64,000 nt of DNA from Agelaius tricolor. Taxonomy: Eukaryota; Chordata; Aves; Passeriformes; Icteridae. Shown in pieces: positions 12,201 through 23,600 of this stretch. The stretch lies in contig JALJCS010000001.1 of NCBI GenBank assembly GCA_023055355.1, positions 49,357,381 through 49,421,380 on the forward strand, given 5' to 3'. The notes beneath the pieces are model-generated. The model made no database searches and was not told the origin of the DNA. It saw only the letters and a program-made list of their open reading frames with translations. The position numbers and the translations under genes were made by a program. The stretch's first letter is position 1. Every line of letters begins with the position of its first letter.

Positions 12201-15200
12201 TGAGTTAATACTGTAATGATTACTGCTACATACTGTATTTCTCTCAAGAAGCTCCATGTACTTTGATCTCCAAGTTAGCCCTTGGCCTCTCTCATCCCTC
12301 TGTGCCTGGCAGAAGAGCCATGTTCCTGCTAGGGCTGCCAGAACTCTGGGTTGGATTGGGTCACAGCATCCCAGTGCAAATGCACCACAGATGACATGGA
12401 GCATCCCTCCAAAAACTGTGTGGCTCACTCTGGGCAGGAAAGAAGCCATGTGCAGGACTAGTCTGCAATATTCATTAATTTCTGGACATTGGTGAGGCTG
12501 ATAGGACATCCTGAAAGGGCCCTGTGCTGAAATATGTTGGGACTTTTTCCAGCTCCCAAGGCATATGAGGCTGGGGAGGATGCAGAGGGCTTAACTGGAT
12601 GTTGAAAAAAGAAACCTACCAGATCAATTATTCCTGTATGTATTTCTGTAGTGTTTACTGTAATGTTATTGCATATTTATACTGCCAAGTTGCTTCTAAA
12701 AACAACAAACTTTTTTTTAAAAAATGCTACACAAACCCCCAAGCAAAAGTGGAAACCATCTCCTGTCGTGTCCTATCTATTGTTGCAGAATAATTTTCCA
12801 ATGCAGTTCCTGAAATGGCCAGTCCTGACAGAACTTCTGTAGCTTAGTCTGCGTAAAAGGTTGCTTCTAGCAATAAGCAGCTAAAATGGTTCTTGCAGTT
12901 ATCACTGCTCTGACACAGCTCAACGCTAAAAATTAGGGCTAGCAGTGCTTATCTAACAAGTTAACAAGTTCTTTAATTCTTAGTCTTCTTTCAGTCTTCA
13001 GTCTAAAAAAGTATTTCTTAGCTGCTGTATTGCCAAATTAGAAGTATTGGTGAGAGTGTTAGTTCTATCAGAATTAATATGAGAGGGACAGTTAGAATTC
13101 CATTAGAAGGTCTGGGTCCATAGATTGATTAGTTTAGATTAATCAACATAATGAATTTTCACTTAAAACATGGTCTTAAATTATTTGCACTAGAATAGGG
13201 TTTCTTTTATATTTAGCTCAATCTCTTTGAAGAAATACAGGCTGTCTAAATTTTACAGGAATGAATATTTTACCCAAATCACTAATACATCTAAATCAGC
13301 TTATCACATAATATAAATGTTTGCCTTTTTACAAGCAAGACTGTGTACCACATGCTGCCTTTCTCTTTTCTATAATTAGCAGAAACATTTGGGAATTGCA
13401 ATAACACTTTCTCTGTATCTTTACAAGAAAGAAAATGACCTAAAAAGGGAAGAAAGGCAAGTCTAGGAAGGAGCACTGCTAATCTAAACATCATCCACGA
13501 CTTGCAATCAGGGACACTCCCTCCCTTCTCCAACCAGATCTTTCTGTATTTGTGTTTTGTTTTTGTTATTCAAACTCTCTCTCCTCACTACAGATTTCCC
13601 TACTTGGAAATATTATCATCTGAGAGCACTGTACAGCAATAACAGATAAAGCTGTTCCAAGCTGCAAACTGGGCTATGGGGTAAAAGTTTGGAATCACTA
13701 AAGAACACATATACTGCAGACACAGGCTACTCCAACGTGGAACTAATAAGTTCAACTGTCATTTTAGTTGTGTTCACATAGATCAGATAACTCTGTGCTC
13801 TCTCTATACCTAGTAGACACTTTTCAAATAAGAAAATTGTGAAGAAAAATCTGACTTTGCACTTGGAAAGCTGAATTTTGTACTGCTCTATACTGTCAAA
13901 CTTCTCAGCTACTGTCTACTAAAATTTCAGCCAGCAATACTTTGCCCAAGTTTTCTTGGGCTGGAACAAATGGTTTAAAACTCTTGGGTTCACAAAAATA
14001 CCAGGACAATTTTATCCCTGAAAGAGACACTGTAAGAAATTAGAATTCTGCAGAATGTTAGAACTGTGATTCTGCAAAATTTTAGTGCACAGCAAGTGAA
14101 AATGCCTTTAAATGTGTTTTACATGTCTGCAAATAAAGTCACAGCTCCAGTTTCTGGACATGCAGACTTTTCCCTAGAATCCTTTCAGATACAGCCATTA
14201 GGCAGAAACCTGAATGAATAACTAATGGTTGGTTGATGTTAAGTTGGTACATAGCCTCAGTGAGTTCTCCTGTGAGATCCCCACCACCTGCACAAATTTT
14301 GGATAATAAACCAGCTAATTAGCTAGAAATTACATAAGGCTACTAGGTATTGGTACAATTTAGGTGAAATCCATGAAGCAACTGATTCTTGCAGAAACTG
14401 TGATCTCTCGAGTCCCTTCTTGCACACTAATGCTGTGTAAAAATAAGCTGGCTTTTTTTTTCATACAATTCTTCCCTTTTTGCCAGTTAGAAACAGCTTT
14501 AGCAAATGCCTGGGATGGTAGTAGAAACAATAAACTGAAGGCTTTAAAATAAACTTGGCACTAAGCCTCACTGTGTTGCTAGTTCACTGTTCGATTTGAG
14601 GTCAGTCGAGGCTTCCACTCAGCAAGTAGCTGCTCTAAGTATACTGAGAGATCCTAAACAGCTGTGAGGGGCACAGATGCACAGCATTTATTATTACAAT
14701 GCAGACAGACCACTAAGATGGGAGTTTGTTCCCACAGGAATCAACAATTGACAGTAGTTTTTGTGACAGTTAAAAACAACTTGACTATTAGTGTTTTGCC
14801 CCTTGTAGCCAAAGCTTTTTAATGGGAACTGTAAGGCTTGCCAAGTTGGAATGAGGACTTACTATAGTGGGGAAAAAAAAAAGGAAATAGTCATGTTTAA
14901 TTTGTGGTTGTAAAAGATGACTGGATTATAGAGAAAGCTTTTAGGTTTCAGAATAGTGTTGAGGACTGTAGGGGAAGAGCACTGGCCAGGCAGGACTAGA
15001 ATAACAGGTCATTTTGGCAAAGGAAACTATTGTTAATTCCTTAAGAGGCTTAGGGTGACACTTAAAACTAAATTTAGGGTTATGGCAATGGCTCAGCTGT
15101 GGAAGTACTTCTTCAACTCCTTCAATCCCAAACACTAACAATAAATGGAACTCCTCCCCACCTTCCCTGCCTTTACTCCAGCTGAAATTCCAGTTTAGAA

Positions 15201-16850
15201 GATGATAAATCATAGACTATGCAAATCTAATAGGGGGAAAAAAACATATATTTGCCTTTGTTTATTGACCATAAAAACAAACCTTACAGTACCTTTAGCT
15301 CCTCAGTGTCAGATCTAATGCTTATAAATTTTATCCTGTCCACAACCCCCATTCAGCCTGCAATTTCACCAATATAAACTGCTCTTGTGTTCCCACTATA
15401 CCCAGCCATGGGACATCCTAAGCCAGTCTGCATTTCTGTTTTTATCTTAGTCTTGCAGGATCCATCAGTAGATGCAGGTTTTCAGCCCTTCCTGTTGATC
15501 TCTCAACCTAACCCTAATCTGCACTAGGGCTTTTGAGGAAATCACAGGAAATCAAGCTGGCCACTTTCTGTCATCTTTAACCTTAATCTAGCACACAATA
15601 TTGAGTGGCACAAAATGGATTAAGGCTGATCCTGGAGAAGAAATGGACTGAATTATTTTTAAAGAAACTACTTGGCACATCAGAGTCTACAGAACAATTT
15701 TTTCTTGTTCCACAAGGCCTATGGGTCTAAGATGAGGACTCAATATTTACAGGCATCAAGCAGTTCAAATTTGTCCAAAGATGGATATTGCTGGTTTCTT
15801 TACGCTTGGACTTAGACAACAGCCAGGAACTAAACTGCCAGTCAGATGTCCTATTGGATCCTGCAGTTTTTAAGCTGAGACTGTGACTGGAATGAGCAGA
15901 AGCATATGGTTTTATGCAGACAGAATATGCTGGGGTGGTTTGAGGACTCCTGTCATGCTTGAGCTTTAGGATAAAACTCCAAAGTTGTTACATTCTGTCT
16001 CGTCTATAATGTTAAAATGAAGGTGTATGGTAAAGAGATAGATATTTGAAAGACAATAATGAGACAGGGTATGGGTAGCTTGACTGTAAGGTTGAGAAAA
16101 AAAAATTAAAATGTTCCACAAAAGCAGCAGTGCTACAGTAAAGCCAGCAGAAATGAAGGACAGTGAGAATTTCATTTGCTTTGGTTATGTCTGGAAAAGA
16201 TACTCTGGTAGAATATCACCCAAATTCAGTGAGTATCAGTGAAAATTGGCTAAAGCACTCTTAAAAATAAATTTGGCAGCACATACACTTCAGGGTCATC
16301 ACCCCTGAATAAAGGAAACAAACAGGCAGGATTGAGGCAGGATTTCTTTTGACTCATTGAAAGGCCTTCATCCTGTTCCCAGAACTTGACCTAAATAAAG
16401 TTACCACTCTGTTTCTGTCCTTAAAAGCTTCTGAAATGGGTGTATTCAAGCGGGGACCGCCCATTAAATGGTTGGATTGCATCCTCTTCCTCAGTCTTTT
16501 TAAGTCCTGAGTATTGCTACACGTAGGAGTTGCCAAATTTTCCCCTTCTGGCTGTAAACAGAACGCGTTCAGCGAACTCCAGATTTCTTTTAAAAGCTTT
16601 CTAACCCCCCTCAGCATTTCACATTTCTTTTCTCACCACGACTGGCTGGCTGTCAGCGGGGAAGACATAAACATCATGAACACTAAAGCTTTATTTGCAG
16701 CCAGTCCTTGTTTGTAGCTGCAAATATGGCAATTTTCAATGATGTTTTTGCTGCGCTAAATTAAGCCTGGGCTCTTGGGAGTAATTGCAATGGCTTCCTT
16801 TAACGCAGCAATAATCCTTGTTAAAGTCACCATACGTGACGCATAGCCTT
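6300..16850. other. Intergenic DNA upstream of EPM2A
   Basis: About 10.5 kb of AT-rich sequence without a recognisable gene. Open frames are all short (116 codons or fewer) and lack domain signatures or codon bias. There are short homopolymer runs (for example 6878-6888 A and 8747-8757 T) but no long tandem repeat. Regulatory elements could be present, but none can be named from sequence alone. Confidence 0.6.
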
Positions 16851-17041
16851 TGGCAACCAGGAGAGCCAGCGTTTAGCTGCGGACAGGATTTTCCCTCCCC
16901 GCTTTAGGAGGCGATCGAGGGTCGGCGTTGTTTGAACTCCCAGCCGCTACTTTCGGAGGGGAAGCTCCCTCGGCTACGTGCGGGCGGCAGCCAAGCGCTG
17001 GGAACAACCGCACCGACGGAGCCGCCGCTCGGGACCCGCAA

Positions 17042-17280
17042 GGGGCAGGGCCGGTGTCCGGGGCAGTGCCCGGGGCAGGGCCGGTGTCCGGGGCAGGGAC
17101 AGGGGCAGGGCCGGTGTTCGAGGCAGGGGCGGTGTCCGGGCCGGTGTCCGGGGCAGTGTTCGAGGCAAGGGCGGTGTCCGGCCCCGGGCCGGTGTCGGGG
17201 CAGTGCCCGGGGCAGGAGCAGGGGCAGGGCCGGTGTCCGGGGCAGGGGCGGTGGCAGGGGCAGGGCCGGTGTCCGGCCCC
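17042..17280 (+). repeat. G-rich hexamer-phased minisatellite in the EPM2A promoter
   Basis: About 240 bp built from 6-bp blocks, chiefly GGGGCA, GGGCCG and GTGTCC, which combine into an 18-bp higher unit (GGGCCGGTGTCCGGGGCA) repeated imperfectly with single-block substitutions such as GTGTTC, GAGGCA and GTGCCC. The + strand has many G runs of three to four, so G-quadruplex formation is plausible. Because the unit is a multiple of three, reading frames stay open through it on both strands, which explains the long spurious frames here. Confidence 0.85.
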
Positions 17281-17364
17281 CAGCCCCGGCGGAAGGGCGG
17301 GCCCGGGCGGCCTCCCAGCGGCGGTTCTGCTGCGGGCCGTGCCGCAGCGATAGCAGAGCTCCTC

Positions 17365-17370
17365 TATAAA
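17365..17370 (+). promoter_or_regulatory. EPM2A: TATAAA motif 25 bp upstream of the laforin ATG
   Basis: CTCTATAAAGCC is a good TATA box match. If used in the ordinary way, with initiation about 25-30 bp downstream, transcripts would begin at or just after the start codon, leaving essentially no 5' UTR. It may therefore be unused, with dispersed CpG-island initiation further upstream, or it may drive a very short leader. Confidence 0.35.
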
Positions 17371-17394
17371 GCCCGTTCTTTGTGCGGCAGTAAA

Positions 17395-17656
17395 ATGCTG
17401 TTCCGCTTCGGCGTGGTGCTGCCCGCCCGGGTGACGGAGGGCGGCGCGGAGCTGCTGGTGGCCGGGTCGCGGCCGGAGCTGGGCGAGTGGGACCCGCGGC
17501 GCGCCGTGCCCATGAGGCGGGCGCGGCCGAGCGCCCCGCTGCCCGCCCAGGAGCCCGCTCTGTGGCTGGCGGAGGTGGCGCTGCCGGACGAGGACGCCGC
17601 CAGCCCCTTCTGGTACAAGTTCCTGCGGCGGGAGGGCGGCCACTTCCTCTGGGAAG
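17395..17656 (+). CDS. EPM2A: EPM2A exon 1: start codon and most of the CBM20 domain
   Basis: This exon encodes residues 1-87 plus the first base of codon 88 and ends GAAG|GTAAC, a strong donor. It begins [13 protein letters not shown] and contains [10 protein letters not shown], where Trp32 corresponds to a glycan-contacting tryptophan of the human CBM20, and FWYKFLRRE, where Lys75 corresponds to the conserved lysine of the FWYKF motif. It is very GC-rich because it lies inside the promoter CpG island. Compared with human, the segment between the LWLAEV strand and FWYKF is about 9-10 residues shorter. The frame remains open upstream to 16978, so the start rests on homology rather than on an upstream stop. 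Confidence 0.95.
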
Positions 17657-20600
17657 GTAACGGAGGGGACCCCGCGCCGTCCCTCGCATGCCCGGCCGCA
17701 AGGACGTGCCGGCCTGCCCGGAGGGGCGGTGCGAGGCTCTCCCGAGGGTTGGCTCTGGCTCTGGCTCTGGCTCTGGCTGCTGCCCGCCCCTGGCGCCGCC
17801 GGGGGCTGTCCCGGCCGGGCCGTGCCTGAGCCCGATCTGCTGGTGCTCCGGCACGGCGGTGGCCGGAGCTGTGCTTGCAGGTAGAGCCGCCCAGGCTGCC
17901 GTGGCTTGACGCGGGTTCTCGCAAACAAAAATGGTTTTTAACCGTGTGATGGAGGCGGGTGAATGCAGAAGGAGGCTGCCATTCTAGGTTGGTAAAAGTT
18001 ATTTGAAAGAGTTTCATTTTCCTCCCCTTACTTTAGGCATCCATTGTCATGATGTTTTGGTTTTTTTTGTTTGTTTGTTGGTTTTTTTTTTTTTCTTTCC
18101 CCAGAAGTAAAGAAATTTGGATCTCCTAGTATGCACTATGCTGTGGGTTATTTTATTTCGCTAGGGTGAAATGTCATGATGGCGTTTTCAGGCTCATAAA
18201 TTTTACTAGTGTGATTTCTTAAAGAAAAACACAGGGAGAAGTTCAATTACAGCTTTTCCAGTCTTCTTGCTATTTCAGTAGTACTTCCAGCGTGGTTTCC
18301 TCCTGCTGTGTGTTTTCAAATGTTGAATAATTAGTCAGTTTCCATGTGCTGTTCTAGTACATTGAAGTATCTTAAATACAAGAAAACACTCAGACAATCG
18401 TCTGTTGAGTCAAATAGAACTCTAAATATACCTCCTGAGGAATGATCTGACCTAGTGAAAGGAAGACAGCTTGCTTGGTAATTTGTGAGGGCATTTTTTA
18501 ACTCATAGCATAATAATCCATGTACCAAAATAACACGTTGTAGAGCAGTTGCTCTTCACCCGTTTTAAGAATACATACCACACTTTTGAACTGCCTTTCT
18601 GTCATGTAGACTAAAACATGCATGTTGTCATAACTGTTGCATTTGTTTGTTCTTCTTTATGCTAAGAAAAGACTTTGTGTTAATGCTACATTCACAGAAG
18701 TTTACATCATAAAGGACTATGTACATCATACAATAGTAATTGTTTTGTTTAGCAGCTAAAAACAAATAGTATATTCTGCCTGTTTTAACCATGTTTTTCT
18801 TTTCCAGAATTGCAGGAAAAGTGAATTTATGGAATAAAAATCTTTACATCTGTCCAAGGAAGCAGAATTGGGTCTCTTTGAAGGTGCCAAGTTGTACATA
18901 ATATGACAATGATACTGGTATATAAAGCAGTCCCCACCCTGCAATTATAGAAATAATAGTAGAATTAGAAATAATTAGAATTTTATAGAAATAATGGAGA
19001 ATAACTACAGAGAGTCAGCACTTGTAAGGTTGATGGTTATTCTCTGGTTTAGGAGTAGTGGTAGCTCAAATTACTGTCTGTTCTAGGGAGCACGTTTAGG
19101 AAATGTAGTCAGAGTAGTAAACATACTGTGTTTTAGCAGATTTGCAGTTTTAGGATTAACCTGGCTGGCATTTTGTTCTTGTCATTGTGAATGCTCAGGA
19201 GTTTGAGCTCAGTTTCAGCCTTGCAGGAATGATAGAAAGCAAGTGGGCATATCATCTAAATGCAGAAGAGTTTTTTAATTAGTCCTTCATATCAACAATT
19301 TTTTCCTCAGTTGATATTTACAGGAAGGCACAAATTTGCTTAAACCTTTAAATTTATTGTTCATCATGTATTACATGAAGAGAGCCTAAGGATGTTTTCT
19401 TATCCAATAACTAAGCAATCTTGCAGTTCTTTTTAATCTAATTTGTTTTAATGTTTTTTCTTTTTTTTGGTTTTTTATAACTGTTGATCAATGACAGTTT
19501 GGCTGTCATCTGTTTATTATTGTAAAAATCACAACTTGAAAAGACAACTCCCTTCTCAAAGAAAAGAACAGGGTTTTTTTGTGCTAAACAAATGCTGTGC
19601 ATTGTCTCTTTAGTATTCTGCATGTTTAGAATTAAAATGGGCTTTGGGAAACACTTAGCACTTGCAGAACATCTGCAATTTTGAAGACATGTTTATGAGG
19701 GATAGAGGAAAGTGCAGAATGATACTTGCTCTAAGTTTATGAGTTGAGGCATCCATCTGTAACCAGAGAAACTGTAGTCCATGGATATCAGTCTAGTTAT
19801 GGATGTCAGATGTTTACATATATGGGATGTTGAAATCATGTGCTGTATTTAAGAAAATTACTTCAGCTTTTTTCTTAAGACATGTATGTGTGTGAGAATT
19901 CCACTGGCAGTGCATATTGTTTTTATGATGTATTTTGAGTACAAATTGCAGCCATTCCAATACAGTGAGAAGACTGAAAGAGAAAAGTGGGGGTAGTTAT
20001 TTCTGTGGGCTAGAGGAGTCAAAGTCACAGACCAGTGCTCTGTGGCTTTTGGTAGGAAGCTTTCAGGCAAGGCTTGGCCTGTGCAGGATTTGCTGGGTTG
20101 CTGCATGTGCCTTGAGGGAACAATCCCCCTCCCTAGGAGGATGAAGTGGGAGATGAGACTCCCCTGTGCCCCTGAAGGATCAGAGACTTGACCCTGCTGT
20201 CCCAGGGAGATGTTGCTGGTCTGCACCCAGGACCTGTCACTTAAAGCCATTGAGTGTTTCTGGCTCAGGTCACATGAGCTGTGTGGGGTTTCTTCAGGGT
20301 TGGTACTTGCTTACCTACTGTGAAAGCTGAAGCCTCCTATCCAGGAGGGTTTGTGATATGCTGAGGTATCTATGGAAACAGGTTGGTTGTGCTGAGCTTT
20401 AGAATCTGGGAATAGGTTTAGAAAAAAGCCTAAATTAATGTATGTACCTTTTTTACTCCCAGCTGCACCTGTGTCTGTCTGTGTACTTTGTTTCTGATGT
20501 TGATTCTTCAGAACTGGACTTCACATCTCTCAGCTTGGAAACTAAAAGTATTTGTGCATACTGTCAAAACTAAATAAATACAAGATGAAACTTACGCTTG

Positions 20601-23600
20601 AGTTTGTTTTTGTGAGTTTATGATGAAACACTCATCTGTACCTTTATGCCCTTACTTTCATCTAAATAAACTGTAGGTGCTAATCAAGAAACATGCTGCA
20701 TAAAAGGACAGGGAATTTACTGGAGGTATGCCCCAAACTGTATTTGGAGATGATGGAATACAGTCAGCTGATATGATGTATTTTTGGGAAGGGGAAAAAT
20801 AAATTTTATTCAAAACCTACATAAGCTTGTAGTACCTACAAAAGCTTGTGTTGTAGTATTGATCCTTTGTTTCCCAGAGACGCTGTGGATGCCCCTTCCT
20901 TGAAGGGTTGAAGGCCAGGTTGGATGGAGCCTTGAGCAACCTGGTCTACTGAAACTTGTCTCTGCCTGGGGAAGAGGTGGGAAGCTTGGAACTGGATGCT
21001 CTTGAAGGCTACTTCCAGCCCAAACCATTCTGCTATTCTGTGATTTTCATGTAGCTCTTAATTTGGTGTAGAAGGAGCTTGCTCGAAGCTTGCCAGATAC
21101 AGTATGACCAGTGAAAGCTCCAAAGCAGGGTCAGCCTATATTCTAGTAATTTGTTCAGGTGAGCAGAGCCTTAATCCTTCCAAAAAACCCCCATCTCTAG
21201 TTTTGGGAGAAGGAGGGAGAAGGAGAGAAAAGGAGGTGTCTTGTTTGCAAAACAAAACGAATGATACAATACAGTGCATTTTGGAAACAATTACATTGTT
21301 CAGCCTGTGGTATGTTGACCTTGCAACATTTTCAGTTCACCCTCCTGTGAGCCTGTTTGTAATAAACCAAAAGATCAGTAAATTTATGGAGTAATAAAGG
21401 TTTTCACATAATTGTAATACAATCAGTGAAAATATCAGAAGTAAATTCTAATAATATGTTTCAATGGTTGAACACCTGATTGATTGAAAACATTGGTGAT
21501 AATTAAGCACATTAAAATTTCATTTTTAAAGTGTGTTGAAACTTAAAGCAATCTGACTTTTGGCCTCAGCTCTTTGAATAAAAAAGGTGTAACTTCTTAA
21601 TTAAAAGGAGGGGATTCTTCTAAGGCTGTATGAGAAGGTAAGATCTAGTTGTCATTTGTAATGGAGAGATTGTAACAGAATGAAAAATGCTTGGGGCTAA
21701 GCCTTAGCAGGATATGCAAAATAAAAATTCTTTTGAGGCCATTCTAGGAAGTACAGTTGGATACAATGTTTCTGTAACTGAGATCCATGGTTTCTTTTCT
21801 TTTTTTTTCCTCCAAAAGTAATTCCATTATTAGAAGAAACAAACAAAACGAAGCCCAACAAAAAACCCCCAGTGAACCCTGAAGAGTTACGTTTCTTCAT
21901 GGCTCTTTTAGTGCAGATGTTTCATGTGGCGCTCTTCCCACTGGGTGGTGCCATATTCCCTGTGTATAGCCAGCGGCTGCCCAGCGTCTTGCAGCTACTT
22001 GCATGTTGCATTAGGATTTAGTGTAATCTGTTCTGCTTTTGAAAATAATCCCAAATTTTACTTGTTTTCCCAGTCCCAGTTCTGAAGTAGGTGGTGACTA
22101 GAAATGGACATAAAGCACAAGCTATGTGATAGTTGAATAATTGTGCATCATAGGCATTGTATTCCTGCAAGGCTGTTGCTTTCTGGACCGTGCTAGATAC
22201 CTTAGCACCTTTCAGATGTGACAAAACTTAACGAGTGGATAACTTTGAATTCTTCAACCCAATACTTCCTTAAGGAATGGAGGAAAACTTTGATTACAAA
22301 GTGCAGTAACTCCTTGTGTTTTGTTCTTCAACCCCCTCAAGACTTAAACATAGCATGCATTTTTGTATAATTAAATGGCATCAAGATTCTCATTACTTTC
22401 TGTCTGCTTATCAGCATTAACCAGCTTATACTGAGCAGACAACCAGACATCAGTAAAACAACACAGAGTGGCCAATGTGAAACTGCAAAATTACAAGAAT
22501 AAAAATAAATACATCTACTTGCGAATACATATTCTCTGGTTTGGCAGGCATGTATATTCTCCTACCCACAGAGATAATCAGGGTCCAGTTCTGATTTCTG
22601 TGAGAGTCTAATTAAAGCCTTTGCGGTTATAATAGCAAATTTACAATAAATGCATTGTTCATGCAAATCCTGTATTTACCATTTTTCCTGTCCCTCACTT
22701 CCAAGTGGTGGTAGCATGCAGTAGGGCTCAGCAACTTATTTTGAATGGCAAGAATGAGAAGTGATAAGTAACTGGGATGATCCTTCGTTTAAAGTATTGC
22801 TGTGGTTGCTATTTTGATGCAGCTCATTTCCTGCCTATGCTTCTGGTATGACAGAAAGTAGCAATCAGTAGTAGACAGTACAGTAAACAGTGTCAAAGCA
22901 AATGGGAAAATAGTATTAGATTATACATTTTGTTGCTATCAGCCATTATTCTCTGATCTGTATTTCCTGTAGTGCTATTTCTACCATCTGTCAGAAAAGA
23001 AACTGTCTTATACATGAGAAAGATTTGCTTTTAGTTGCTTTTCTCTGACTTCATTATTAAGTCTAGCATTTGGTTAAAATCTCTTACTACAATAGAAGTT
23101 CCCACTGAAAAACACCTGGGCCTGAGCAGAACTACAGAGAGAAATAAAACATATTTTTGACAGTTGCTTTTGAAAATTCTGATTTTCTTATATCTGATGA
23201 AAAAAAGAAAAAGAAAGAAAAGCCTTGGTGATGAATAGCATTAAGTGTTGAGAATGGCTTTCTTGTAAACCATTTAGTTTTAATTCAGGCATAATTTCAA
23301 AATGAAATTCCATCAAAGAATTTTCTTAGGATAAATAAATAGACTAAAAAGTCTTAAATTCAGCCTGGATTTTAATAGAATTAGAACTTGTTTCCATGGT
23401 TTTATATAGCAACTCTACCAAAAGGGAAATTGAAAAGTCTGCTTTAAGTCTGATAGAATAGAAACATGTGGTGCATGATGCACATGGTTTTCTTCTTTTT
23501 GGGTATCCCTTCTCGGCTTGCAAATGCAAGGAAACATTTCTGAAAATCAGACCAGTTAAGAAGGAGTTACTTAATTAGGTGTGACAAATTAACAATTTTG

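Larger units (their letters stand above)
16900..17920. promoter_or_regulatory. EPM2A: CpG island and promoter region of EPM2A
   Basis: Base composition switches abruptly from AT-rich to very GC- and CpG-rich at about 16.9 kb and back at about 17.92 kb, centred on exon 1. Sp1-type GGGGCGG boxes are visible at 17126-17132 and 17245-17251, inside the G-rich minisatellite. Immediately upstream of the island, at 16833-16844, is TACGTGACGCAT, which looks like a CRE/ATF-type half site. This is the only CpG island in the window and fits a broadly expressed gene such as EPM2A. Divergent transcription is possible but cannot be shown. Confidence 0.8.

Noticed and set aside
16873..17928. Minus-strand open frames of 351, 316 and 217 codons over the CpG island
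   Set aside because: Stops are rare in this GC-rich DNA and the frame-preserving minisatellite keeps several frames open at once. The translations are low-complexity Pro/Gly/Ala/Arg repeats antisense to laforin exon 1, with no domain.
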